Shown: positions 25,000 through 33,791 of the stretch, in pieces
Layout of the letters: the number at the start of each line of letters is the position of its first letter
Numbering within the stretch: the stretch's first letter is position 1
Assembly (NCBI RefSeq): GCF_900108855.1
Contig: NZ_FNXY01000002.1
Location: 734,967 to 798,966 of the forward strand
Direction: 5' to 3'
DNA length: 64,000 nt
Origin: Dyadobacter koreensis
GTDB taxonomy: Bacteria > Bacteroidota > Bacteroidia > Cytophagales > Spirosomataceae
Translations under genes and position numbers: made by a program
The notes under the pieces: model-generated
Database searches by the model: none
Told to the model about the DNA's origin: nothing
The model's input: the letters and a program-made list of their open reading frames with translations, nothing else

Positions 25000-25056
25000 C
25001 AGGATTAGGTGGATTCACTTACTCTATCATTCACTCATACGATCAATATTTTTCCC

Positions 25057-26226
25057 ATGATACGACATCTTTTTAAATTGATATGGAATAAAAAGCAGAC
25101 TCACGCACTGCTGATTATTGAAATATGGGCATCATTTCTTGTTCTTTTTGGCCTTGCCACATTAATCTTTTATAACGTCAGGAATTACATTCAGCCTCTG
25201 GGGTTTGAGTATGAGAACGTATGGGCTATGAGCTTGAATAATAATCAGGATACAATTGCTATTCAGGAAAAGGTTGAGACAATTTTTGCGCATGTCAAAG
25301 GTTTTCCGGAAGTGCAGTCGGTTTCCAGGATGAGCGATAGTTATCCTTTTTCCCAAAGCAATAATAGCCGGACTGTTAAATATAACAATGTTGCTACACA
25401 GATAGGTGTCGTCGTGGCAGATGAAAATCTGAGCAAAACGATCGATATTCCTTTGATAAAAGGGAAATGGTATAGGAATGCGGACAGCATTGGGAAATAC
25501 ATTCCTGTTGTGATTAACCGGAAAGCAGAAGCTTTACTTTTTGAAAACCAAAGTGCGGTTGGCAAAATACTGTCAGATTACGACGGAAAGGCGACCTGGA
25601 TTGTTTCCGGCGTAATCGATCATTATAAAGACAAAGCTGAATTCATGGAAAACAAACCGTTTTTGTTTGAATTATTAAAGTCAAAAGATATCTGGAATAA
25701 AACGCTTGTTATTCATGTCAAGCCAGGTACCGATGCGATTTTCGAAGCGAAACTCGTGAAAGGTATCTCGTCAATTGCCAAAGGGTGGAGTACGGACATA
25801 GTTTATTTGACGGATGCCAGACAAAAGCAGCATGATATGACACTCATTCCTGTTCTGATATTCCTAATTGTATGCAGCTTTTTATTGATCAATGTCGCTC
25901 TCGGTTTATTTGGTATTCTAAATTTGAGTATCGCCAGGAGACGAGGAGAAATTGGTTTGAGACGGGCCATGGGTGCAACTGAAAAGATGGTAACCGCACA
26001 ATTTCTGGGAGAAATTTGGGTTTTATCCACTTTCAGCGTGATTCTGGGGTTAATACTCGCCGTGCAGTTTCCTTTATTAAATGTATTTGATGTCGCAGCC
26101 GGGATCTATGGCATAGCAATTGTGACCGCCACGCTGATCATTTTCGTTATCGTCACGCTTTGCGCCTGGTATCCCAGCAGTCAGGCGTCGAGAATTCATC
26201 CGGCGATTGCTTTGCACGAAGATTAA
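25057..26226 (+). CDS. MacB/FtsX-type permease 2
   Basis: The start at 25057 (MIRHLFKLIWNKKQTHALLI) gives 389 residues; the upstream extension would be non-membrane filler. The architecture is the same as permease 1: N-terminal helix, periplasmic domain, and a C-terminal FtsX domain with RRRGEIGLRRAMGATEKMVT and a final ASRIHPAIALHED. It is probably the second half of a heterodimeric transporter with the neighbouring permease. The two are similar in plan but only distantly similar in the periplasmic part. Confidence 0.87.
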   Translation: MIRHLFKLIWNKKQTHALLIIEIWASFLVLFGLATLIFYNVRNYIQPLGFEYENVWAMSLNNNQDTIAIQEKVETIFAHVKGFPEVQSVSRMSDSYPFSQSNNSRTVKYNNVATQIGVVVADENLSKTIDIPLIKGKWYRNADSIGKYIPVVINRKAEALLFENQSAVGKILSDYDGKATWIVSGVIDHYKDKAEFMENKPFLFELLKSKDIWNKTLVIHVKPGTDAIFEAKLVKGISSIAKGWSTDIVYLTDARQKQHDMTLIPVLIFLIVCSFLLINVALGLFGILNLSIARRRGEIGLRRAMGATEKMVTAQFLGEIWVLSTFSVILGLILAVQFPLLNVFDVAAGIYGIAIVTATLIIFVIVTLCAWYPSSQASRIHPAIALHED

Positions 26227-26238
26227 GGTTTTAAAGGG

Positions 26239-26739
26239 TTCACGCGAAGCAAAGAAGGAAGGGCAAAGGAAGCTGAGAATGTTTTGCGTACTTTGCCAAA
26301 AATAAACACAGGCTAATTATGACTCAGAACGAATTGTCTTTTAAGATTATAGGTATTGCTTTGGAGCTACATAGGAATGTTGGTCCGGGGTTATTAGAAT
26401 CATCTTATGAAAATGCCTTAGTATATGATTTAATACAGGCTGGGATGGAAGTAAAATAACAAGTGCCCGTGCCATTTCTTTACAAAGAAATAAAAATGGA
26501 AGTTGGCTATAGGTTGGATATAATTGTAGAAAACAAAATAATTATCGAAGTTAAATCAATTGAAAATGTTGCACCAGTTCTCTATGCTCAGCTGCTTACA
26601 TATCTGAAATTATCTTATATGAAATTAGGGCTATTAATTAACTTCAATACTAAATTACTTCGGGAAGGAATCCACAGAGTTGTCAACAATCTTTATTTCA
26701 ACTTTGCGCCCTCTGCCTAACTTAAAACCTTTGCGTGAA
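26239..26739. repeat. Inverted flanks of the GxxExxY unit
   Basis: TTCACGCGAAG (26239-26249) and CTTTGCGTGAA (26729-26739) are reverse complements at 10 of 11 positions and bracket the GxxExxY gene. Both lie beside a GGTTTTAAAG-like stretch (26227-26236 and, inverted, 26721-26730). Confidence 0.5.
26319..26720 (+). pseudogene. GxxExxY protein split by a nonsense codon
   Basis: The ATG at 26319 opens MTQNELSFKIIGIALELHRN, followed by the motif GLLESSY. At 26457 an in-frame TAA follows EVK. The same frame continues QVPVPFLYKEIKMEVGYRLD and IIVENKIIIEVKSIENV to 26720. The family (PD-(D/E)XK-like nuclease superfamily, Pfam PDDEXK_3) is normally about 125-135 residues, which is what read-through would give. 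One substitution such as AAA to TAA explains the break. The downstream part could start at the GTG at 26463, but would lack the GxxExxY motif. Confidence 0.85.
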
Positions 26740-26760
26740 AAACCCGAAACTCACCCACTT

Positions 26761-28131
26761 ATGATCCTCATAGTAGACGACGACTTGGCCATTAGAACTT
26801 CACTAGCTCTTCTTCTGAAAAAAGAAGGGTTTAGTGTCAGAGGCGCTGCTTCTCCTGAGGATACCATTGAAATTTTGCAGAGAGAAACCCCTGAATTAAT
26901 TCTTCTGGATCTTAATTTTTCAATTGAGACTTCCGGCGACGAAGGGATGGATCTTCTTCAGAGAATCAAAAAAATAAATGCCGCAATCCCGGTCATTCTC
27001 ATCACCGGATGGGGAACGATCGATCTTGCAGTGAAGGGAATGAAGGAAGGTGCGCGCGATTTTATCACAAAACCATGGCAAAATGATTATCTGTTACAAT
27101 CGGTTAAAACCATACTGAACCTTTCGAAGCAAATTCCCCAGTCTGCAAATCGAAGAAAACTGGAACAAACATATCACTTTGAAAACATAGTCGGGGACGA
27201 TCCGAAGCTTTTGGAAATTTTGGAAACGATTGGCCGGATTTCTGCGACAGATGCTCCGGTATTGGTTACAGGAGAAAGCGGAACGGGAAAGGAGCTGATC
27301 GCAGAGGCCATTCACACAAACAGCAAACGAAAATCGAAGCCATTTGTAAAAGTCAACCTTGGCGGAATTTCTTCCACTCTTTTCGAAAGTGAATTATTCG
27401 GTCACGTCAAAGGAGCTTTCACTGACGCAAAAGCTGATCGGATTGGACGTTTTGAAATGGCTCATCAGGGAACAATTTTTCTGGACGAAATAGGGGAACT
27501 TGACTTTTCCAATCAGGTGAAATTGCTGCGCGTATTGCAGGAGCGCACTTTTGAACCGCTCGGAAGTAGCAAGAGCATAAAAGTCGACGTAAGAATAATT
27601 TGTGCGACTAACCGGAATCTGGAAGAAATGGTTGCCGACGGAAGTTTCCGGGAAGATCTTTTTTACCGTATCAATTTAATTACCGTTAAACTTCCTGCCC
27701 TGCGTGAGCGCGCGGGTGATATTCCTGTTTTAGCCGAATTTTTTGTAAATAATCTTAAAATAATTTATCAGCGTCCAGAGCTCAAATTGAGCCATCAAGC
27801 GTTGAAATGGCTAAAAACACTAACCTTGCAGGGCAATATCCGCCAGTTAAAAAATATCGTTGAAAGAACTGTGCTGTTATCGGTAGACGACATGTTAGAC
27901 GTTGAAGATTTTAAGAAAAATATAAATGAAAATTCCCTTTCTTCTGCCAAAAGTGTACTGCCGGAAGTGGGAACGCTGACTTTGGAAGAAATGGAATATC
28001 AAATGATCATCAGGGCAATGGAATTTCATCAGCACAAGATATCAAAAGTGGCAAGGTCGCTTGGGATTACCAGGTTTGCCTTATACCGCCGGTTAGAGAA
28101 GTTTGGTATTTCTTACGAGTCTGAAAGCTAA
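26761..28131 (+). CDS. Sigma-54-dependent response regulator (NtrC family)
   Basis: The start at 26761 (MILIVDDDLAIRTSL) gives 456 residues. The receiver domain (about residues 1-120) has the phospho-acceptor Asp in LILLDLNF and a Lys in FITKPW. The AAA+ domain has Walker A GESGTGKELIAEAIH (about 173-187), the sigma-54 loop GAFTDA in place of GAFTGA, and Walker B GTIFLDEIGEL. A Fis-type HTH closes the protein (ISKVARSLGITRFALYRRLEKFG). It activates sigma-54 promoters when phosphorylated, presumably by the kinase 15 bases downstream. Likely targets are the transporter genes upstream. Confidence 0.93.
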   Translation: MILIVDDDLAIRTSLALLLKKEGFSVRGAASPEDTIEILQRETPELILLDLNFSIETSGDEGMDLLQRIKKINAAIPVILITGWGTIDLAVKGMKEGARDFITKPWQNDYLLQSVKTILNLSKQIPQSANRRKLEQTYHFENIVGDDPKLLEILETIGRISATDAPVLVTGESGTGKELIAEAIHTNSKRKSKPFVKVNLGGISSTLFESELFGHVKGAFTDAKADRIGRFEMAHQGTIFLDEIGELDFSNQVKLLRVLQERTFEPLGSSKSIKVDVRIICATNRNLEEMVADGSFREDLFYRINLITVKLPALRERAGDIPVLAEFFVNNLKIIYQRPELKLSHQALKWLKTLTLQGNIRQLKNIVERTVLLSVDDMLDVEDFKKNINENSLSSAKSVLPEVGTLTLEEMEYQMIIRAMEFHQHKISKVARSLGITRFALYRRLEKFGISYESES

Positions 28132-28146
28132 TTATTTCGATCCTTC

Positions 28147-29445
28147 ATGAAGATTTCACTACGGTACAGATACATTATTTTTATTGGGATACTTCATGTG
28201 GCGCTGATTTTTTTGGCCTTCAAATGGTTAAGCGAGAATAAATTTTATTTCATCGCTTTTGAAATTCTGATCATCATTTCCATTATTTTCTCAATTCAGA
28301 TTTTGCGCGCCTTTTCCAGGCCAGTTGAATTTGTACGTTCAGGTATAGAGGCCATCAAAGACAAAGATTTTACGATTAAGTTCGTCCCTACCGGGAAGAG
28401 TGAAGTTGACGTATTAATCGAGGTTTATAATCTGATGATTGATCAGCTTCGCGAAGAGCGTACTAGGTTAAACGAGCAGCATTTCTTTCTTGAAAAATTA
28501 ATAGAAGCCTCTCCCATAGCGATTCTGATCTTCGATTTTGATGAACGGATATCACAGATCAATGGAAAAGCCCGGCAGCAATTTACCAATGAGACTGGAT
28601 TTTTTATCGGGAAGAAGCTAAATGAACTGAATGTTTCACTTCTTAACCAGCTCGCAGACCTGGAAGACGGTGAATCCAAAACTGTGAAAGTTAATGGGGT
28701 GGAAACGTACAAAGTTCAAAGGTCTCATTTCATGGATCAAGGCTTTCGAAGGTCATTTTTAATGATTGAGGAACTGACTAAGGATATTCTGGAATCCGAG
28801 AAAAAAGCCTATGGTAAAGTAATCCGTATGATGGCACATGAGGTGAACAACACGCTGGGAGCAACCGATTCTATTCTGCAGACGACACGGAATTATCTTT
28901 CCGAAGACTCATTTCTGGATTTACGCGAAGCACTCGGAGTTGCCTCAGAAAGAAATCAAAAGCTTGCTTTATTCATGAGGAACTTTGCAGATGTTGTACG
29001 TTTGCCAGGACCAAGAAAGGAACAGATTGACATCGCTGCACTATTGAAAAATACAGGAATTTTCATGCGTTCTTTCGCGGAACAGAAGCAGATAAATCTT
29101 CAAGTCAACATTAAAGAGCAAGAAAATCTGTTAGTTTATGCTGACCCTGGACAATTGGAACAGGTTTTTGTCAATGTTATAAAAAACGCGGTTGATGTGT
29201 GTGGTGAAGGAAAAAGCATTATTATCGAAATAATCGATTCTCAGATATTAATAAAAAACAATGGGTTGCCAATTTCGGAGGAAGTAGGAAATCAGCTTTT
29301 TAATCCATTTTTTAGTTCTAAAAAAGACGGGCAGGGAATCGGCCTGACACTTACAAAAGAAATTCTTTTAAATCATGGATTTTCCTTTTCACTCCGTTCT
29401 GATACAGAAGGATGGACAGCTTTCACGATCGGGAAGATGTTATAA
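28147..29445 (+). CDS. Membrane sensor histidine kinase
   Basis: The 432-residue protein has two N-terminal membrane helices (about residues 7-25 and 32-52) with almost no periplasmic loop, a HAMP-like linker, a PAS domain (about 105-200) and a kinase core with the phospho-acceptor His in RMMAHEVNNTLG. N-box, G1 and G2 motifs appear in FVNVIKNAVDVC, IKNNGLPIS and GQGIGLTLTKEILLNHG. It forms a two-component pair with the NtrC-type regulator upstream. Its stop overlaps the convergent gene at 29423 by 23 bases. The lack of a periplasmic domain suggests membrane or cytosolic sensing. Confidence 0.92.
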   Translation: MKISLRYRYIIFIGILHVALIFLAFKWLSENKFYFIAFEILIIISIIFSIQILRAFSRPVEFVRSGIEAIKDKDFTIKFVPTGKSEVDVLIEVYNLMIDQLREERTRLNEQHFFLEKLIEASPIAILIFDFDERISQINGKARQQFTNETGFFIGKKLNELNVSLLNQLADLEDGESKTVKVNGVETYKVQRSHFMDQGFRRSFLMIEELTKDILESEKKAYGKVIRMMAHEVNNTLGATDSILQTTRNYLSEDSFLDLREALGVASERNQKLALFMRNFADVVRLPGPRKEQIDIAALLKNTGIFMRSFAEQKQINLQVNIKEQENLLVYADPGQLEQVFVNVIKNAVDVCGEGKSIIIEIIDSQILIKNNGLPISEEVGNQLFNPFFSSKKDGQGIGLTLTKEILLNHGFSFSLRSDTEGWTAFTIGKML

Positions 29446-30859
29446 TCTTTTCGGAAGAACGTAAATAACTTCGGCAGAGCCACACAATTCCTATTAAAGA
29501 AATGTAAAAAATAATGAAAAATGGAAGTTCCGTTTTGAATTGAGGGAAATCTCTACTACCTCCATGACCCCAGAAGGTAGCATTGATATAATAAATTCTT
29601 GCTGTGCTTATTAGAAAAAGAATCGTAATCATGATCATTCCCGGCTTTCTATATTTTTCTGACCGCAAGACGCTTTGAAGGGAATAAGCGAAAGGAAAGA
29701 AAAAGAAGGGCTGAATAGTGAAAATATGTCTGACAAGCGCAGTCTTATGAAAAGCGCCTATCAGTATTGAGATAGTGATCAGCGCAATGAAAAGTAACGC
29801 TTTGTAAGGAGCTTTTTTCACAAATAGAAAAAACCCGATCATGGAAATCCATAGAATCGGGGAAGTAATCAAAAGCCCGGAGATATCATTATTTTTTCCT
29901 TCGTACCATTTGTAGTAAAGGTCAAGATTGGCAAAATCGATTAGCAGTTTTCCCAAGCCCGCTACGAAATCTCCACCGAGAGATTCTGAAAAGCTCTTTT
30001 CTTCGGGAAAATTGGGGTTGTAAGTATTGCTTTTTAAAATAAATTCGTCAAAGGTCAGATAGTTGTAAAACAAAAGGCAGCCAATAAAAAATCCGGCAAT
30101 TGTTATCGATTTTATGAAAACGGGAAGCCACTTTTTATAATTGAGAAAATCTCGTCGGCCCATTGTAACCAGGAAATAGAGATAGACGGGGCCGAGAAAG
30201 AGAATATTTTGAAGCTCTATCAATGTGGAAAATCCAACAAGCGCGGTTGCCATGTAAACAAGATTCTGATTTTTCTGTACATCATTTACTGAAAAAGTAA
30301 TGTATATCGCAGTAAGTACGAAAAGTAGAGACGGCATGTGAGAAAAAAGATGTGTTGCTTCCAGCCAGTGTAAAGTTGCCAGACCATAAATTATGGTTGA
30401 TAGCAAAGAAATAAAAAAATCGAAACCGGATTGCCTGAATAAGAGAAATAATACGACCAGACCCAGCAAAGCGCATAAATTGGGAAGTAAAGTAACCGCC
30501 ACCAGGTCGGTTTCAAATTTTTGTCCCAGATGACTTAGTCCGATTAATTTTAGCAAATTGGAATAGGCAAGAAACGGCATCATCAGAAGCGCGTTTCCCG
30601 GTAACCGATCCGAGTATAGCTTACCATTTTTTACAGCATAATCACAACATTTCACATAGTTAAAAAAGGGCTTTATCTCTGTGCTTTGGTTGTAATAAAT
30701 GGATTTGGCTAATGCAAAGTGACTTCCGTCATTGGAACCATTGATTCCGGCTGAACTGACAAAAAATAATAGCGCAAAAGCTGATATTGTCGATAGCAGA
30801 AGTTTTCTCTGCATGCTTGTAAAAGTAGAAAATTTTATCATCAAGTCGTAGAGTGGCAA
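29423..30859 (-). CDS. Polytopic membrane protein, GT-C glycosyltransferase-like
   Basis: The protein has 478 residues; Met at 30841 or 30814 are alternative starts close to the first membrane helix (LLLSTISAFALLFFVSSAG). About eleven membrane segments are visible. The first loop has an acidic motif in GINGSNDGSHFALAKSIYYN, as in GT-C transferases that use lipid-linked sugars, and a YSDRLPGNALLMMPFLAY stretch resembles the family's next conserved loop. It may be a mannosyl- or arabinosyltransferase-like enzyme facing the periplasm; the donor and acceptor are unknown. It is the last gene of the minus-strand operon. Confidence 0.6.
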   Translation of the reverse strand: MPLYDLMIKFSTFTSMQRKLLLSTISAFALLFFVSSAGINGSNDGSHFALAKSIYYNQSTEIKPFFNYVKCCDYAVKNGKLYSDRLPGNALLMMPFLAYSNLLKLIGLSHLGQKFETDLVAVTLLPNLCALLGLVVLFLLFRQSGFDFFISLLSTIIYGLATLHWLEATHLFSHMPSLLFVLTAIYITFSVNDVQKNQNLVYMATALVGFSTLIELQNILFLGPVYLYFLVTMGRRDFLNYKKWLPVFIKSITIAGFFIGCLLFYNYLTFDEFILKSNTYNPNFPEEKSFSESLGGDFVAGLGKLLIDFANLDLYYKWYEGKNNDISGLLITSPILWISMIGFFLFVKKAPYKALLFIALITISILIGAFHKTALVRHIFTIQPFFFFPFAYSLQSVLRSEKYRKPGMIMITILFLISTARIYYINATFWGHGGSRDFPQFKTELPFFIIFYISLIGIVWLCRSYLRSSEKIITSSRS

Positions 30860-30891
30860 TCTTAATAATTTGATAATCAGGGTTAAATGGT

Positions 30892-31899
30892 CTATAATTT
30901 ACGCTTTTTAATTGTAAAAACTTCCGCCGGGTTTATAATAATTAATTGCTTAATATCTTCTTCTGTAAAAGCTTTTGTTTTAAGTAAAGGAATAAAATGA
31001 TCCGTTATTGTGGTAAATCCTCTGAATTCCCCGCCATTTTCCTCACCCGGTTTATACCAACCTGCGTCATGTGAGATAAGAGCTCTGTTCAACAGATTAT
31101 GAGATTTCAGCAATTGAAGAATTGAAGCATTTTGTGCCAGATTATCTTTGGAAATACCGTCGAGGCTAATCCATACCCCCATTTTCGCGGCTTTAAGAAA
31201 ATCGTTTTCATTCGTACTGCGCGCGTGAACCCAAACAAAGGCGCTGGGGTGAACACCAAGTTCGTCGAGTATTGCAATTTCTTCGAAGGCTGGCAATGAC
31301 GGGCCTGTATGCGAGCAAATTGTCAAACCGGTTTCCAAATGCGTAAGTCCCGCCGCCACGACCAGTTTTTGATGTAACGTTGAAAGAGAGCCCGGATTAA
31401 CACTTATCTTGATAAATCCTGGTTTAACTTCGGTATTGTCTATTCCCTGGTAAAATTCATTAATCCATCGTTCTGCCAGCTGTTCAGCGGTTTCTGTAAA
31501 AGCCTGTTTAGGTAAATATTTGTTATCCGACGCTCCGTAATAGCCGGTATTCGTGAGGATATTTAATCCGCTTAACCTGGAAAGTTTTTGCAAAAGCAAG
31601 ACGTCGCGACCGAGATATGCGGGCGTACATTCTACAATACTTTGGATACCTTTTGCCTTGATTTCTTTTAAAAAAGGTAACACTCTACGGATCACTTTTT
31701 CATGTTCCCAGCGGTCTGGATTAATTTTATCAGCGCCAATAAAGTCGACTAGGACGTGCTCATGGATGAGTGTCTTACCAAGCCTGGCGGGATTTACTGC
31801 CCCAAGAACTGTATTGATTTGTCTGGTTTGACTTGAAATTTCTTTCAGCACAAAAGGAGCAGTCAGGCAGCGTTGCAGAAATTTTCTTCGGGAAAGCAT
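30892..31899 (-). CDS. Phosphotriesterase-family metal hydrolase, secreted
   Basis: The start at 31899 gives MLSRRKFLQRCLTAPFVL, a short Tat-like or Sec leader with an SRRKFL core. The amidohydrolase-fold body has the metal ligands of the family in order: H-x-H in LIHEHVLVDF, a Lys in GFIKISVNPG that would be carbamylated, His in ICSHTG and WVHARS, and Asp in ISHDAGW. The family includes phosphotriesterases and lactonases (PLLs). A leader peptide is unusual for the cytosolic PHP group and implies a periplasmic enzyme. The natural substrate is unknown. Confidence 0.85.
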   Translation of the reverse strand: MLSRRKFLQRCLTAPFVLKEISSQTRQINTVLGAVNPARLGKTLIHEHVLVDFIGADKINPDRWEHEKVIRRVLPFLKEIKAKGIQSIVECTPAYLGRDVLLLQKLSRLSGLNILTNTGYYGASDNKYLPKQAFTETAEQLAERWINEFYQGIDNTEVKPGFIKISVNPGSLSTLHQKLVVAAGLTHLETGLTICSHTGPSLPAFEEIAILDELGVHPSAFVWVHARSTNENDFLKAAKMGVWISLDGISKDNLAQNASILQLLKSHNLLNRALISHDAGWYKPGEENGGEFRGFTTITDHFIPLLKTKAFTEEDIKQLIIINPAEVFTIKKRKL

Positions 31900-31972
31900 A
31901 AGCGTCCGGGTTGATTTGACGCAATATACTTTATGTTTGGAATTCGGCAAGGAGGTCCCAATTAGATGATTG

Positions 31973-32557
31973 TCAGCCCCTTTGCTGTTGAGGGATTATG
32001 CCTGTCGCTTCGAAGTTTTTCAGCCAGGTTTTATGTTTGCCCTGAATTGTTGTATAAAAATGATAGACAACTTTTAAATCAGTGTCAAAGTTACCTGTCA
32101 AATACACAGGTTCGCTTATAACCAATGCCTTTCTCGGATAATCGAAACCTATTAAAATGAGCGGAACATTTGCTTTAATAGCAATATGATAAAACCCGGT
32201 TTTTAGCCGTTCTACATCCTTTCTGGTTCCTTCCGGAGTTATTGCGATATGAAGAGAATCATTTTGATCATACATTTTAACAACCGCATCTACAAGATTT
32301 TGTGACTGATTACGGTAAACCGGATAACAGCCAAGCGCCCGAAACAGCCAGCCCGTATACCATTTGAAAAGCTGGCTTTTTGCCAAGAAACCTATATTGA
32401 TTTTTAATTCCCCGCGTGCTCCTAAACAGACCATGAAATCCCAGTTAGAATTATGCGGTGCGCCAACCCAGACTGCCTTTTGTATTTCATGTGGTGGCCT
32501 TCCGATTACCTTCCAGCCGGCAATACGAAAAATGAATGCCGCAAAAGCGTTTAGCAT
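31973..32557 (-). CDS. Lysophospholipid acyltransferase (PlsC-like)
   Basis: The 194-residue protein has the acyltransferase HX4D motif in APHNSNWDFMV (about residues 33-43) and the second block ITPEGTRKDVERLKTGFYHI (about 107-126), which binds glycerol phosphate. It is shorter than E. coli PlsC (245) and resembles the branch that lacks the N-terminal membrane helix. It transfers an acyl chain to lysophosphatidic acid or a similar lipid at the cytosolic membrane face. It is the fifth gene of the operon, 37 bases after the M50 protease. Confidence 0.8.
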   Translation of the reverse strand: MLNAFAAFIFRIAGWKVIGRPPHEIQKAVWVGAPHNSNWDFMVCLGARGELKINIGFLAKSQLFKWYTGWLFRALGCYPVYRNQSQNLVDAVVKMYDQNDSLHIAITPEGTRKDVERLKTGFYHIAIKANVPLILIGFDYPRKALVISEPVYLTGNFDTDLKVVYHFYTTIQGKHKTWLKNFEATGIIPQQQRG

Positions 32558-32594
32558 GTAGTGAACATAATTTTGTCAATGATCCGACAACAGG

Positions 32595-33791
32595 TCAGAG
32601 AACAATAAACGGTTTGGGGCTGAAAGAAATTATGAAAATGATCAAAGCGAAGATTCCCAGAATTATCCGTGCTGTTCCGATTGGCTGATTATCGGCGGTA
32701 TCAGGGTGACGAATACCGAGAAAGCGTCCTAAAATAAAGATAAATGGCAGGAATCCTGAATAACCATCCCAATCCGGACGTAGATACGTGGCGCCAAACT
32801 GCGCGACAACGATCATCAAACTCAGCATGATTGCGTTTGACGGGTTTTCACTGATCTTTCTAAGACAGATATACAGGAAATAAATATAGATAAAAAGCGA
32901 AAGCAAATGTTCATAAAAAACGGAGTCACTGTTGATAGCAAAGTCTTCCGCTCTGAACATTCCTAGACCTGCATAGAAAACGAAGACAACAAATAATGCG
33001 GGAGCAACAATATCAAATCTTTTTTTGCCGATCATACCGTAAAGAATATGGCCACCATCTAATTGTCCGATCGGAATAAGATTTAAAGAAGTGAAAAACA
33101 GCGCGAGATATCCGGCGAAAATGTAAGGATAATGGATAATTTCATAAGTATGAGGCAAACGGCTGGGGTCTGCAACAAAATTTTTGAAAAACCAAAATAG
33201 AATATTATCGCCCAAAGCTAAGTTTCCCGCAGCGTTTTCATATACAAATTGCGGATAACTCAATCCGTATCGCGCGTATTCCGGATGAATGGTGAAAATG
33301 TATTCGGCTGGCGGAAGGTTTGTGAAACCATACCAGAGCACAACCAATGCTGCCACAAATCCCGCTAACGGACCCGCAATACCAATGTCAAAGAATTTTA
33401 AACGTGATTTAACGATGGATGTAATTCTGATAAAGGCACCCATAGTTCCAATGCTTTGGGATATGCCGAACCATAGCGGAATATAATAGGGAAGTGTAAC
33501 TTTAACCTGATGTGCTTTTGCGGTAAAATAATGCCCGAATTCGTGAATGGTAAGAATTGCGAGGAACGGTATGGAAAATTGAAATCCGGCAAAGAAATGC
33601 TTCCATCCCATGGGTGTTCCAGTCAGAGGAATTTCTTTTCCGGAAATTTTTTCAGCGATAAAATGAATGCCTGAGCTAACAAAAGCGAAAATATTGCCAT
33701 ACATCCATTCTGCACCAGCCATGGTGGTGGTGATTACGGTTGCAATAAAAAGTATGGCCTGAATCAGGTGTGTGCGGGTACTAGGCGACAT
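32595..33791 (-). CDS. Site-2 protease family (M50) membrane metalloprotease
   Basis: The 398-residue protein has the zinc motif HEFGH in ILTIHEFGHYFTAKAHQVKV (about residues 83-102) and the third ligand Asp in LIPIGQLDGGHILYGMIG. About nine membrane segments are present. S2P enzymes cut membrane-bound anti-sigma factors or other clipped substrates inside the bilayer. This one lacks a PDZ domain and has a long insert between the motifs, typical of EGY1-like bacterial members. Its start overlaps the HAD gene's stop by 11 bases, so translation is coupled. Confidence 0.85.
   Translation of the reverse strand: MSPSTRTHLIQAILFIATVITTTMAGAEWMYGNIFAFVSSGIHFIAEKISGKEIPLTGTPMGWKHFFAGFQFSIPFLAILTIHEFGHYFTAKAHQVKVTLPYYIPLWFGISQSIGTMGAFIRITSIVKSRLKFFDIGIAGPLAGFVAALVVLWYGFTNLPPAEYIFTIHPEYARYGLSYPQFVYENAAGNLALGDNILFWFFKNFVADPSRLPHTYEIIHYPYIFAGYLALFFTSLNLIPIGQLDGGHILYGMIGKKRFDIVAPALFVVFVFYAGLGMFRAEDFAINSDSVFYEHLLSLFIYIYFLYICLRKISENPSNAIMLSLMIVVAQFGATYLRPDWDGYSGFLPFIFILGRFLGIRHPDTADNQPIGTARIILGIFALIIFIISFSPKPFIVL

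Noticed and set aside
26463..26720. GTG-started 85-residue protein as an independent gene
   Set aside because: It is the in-frame C-terminal part of the GxxExxY protein and lacks the defining motif, so it is included in the pseudogene.
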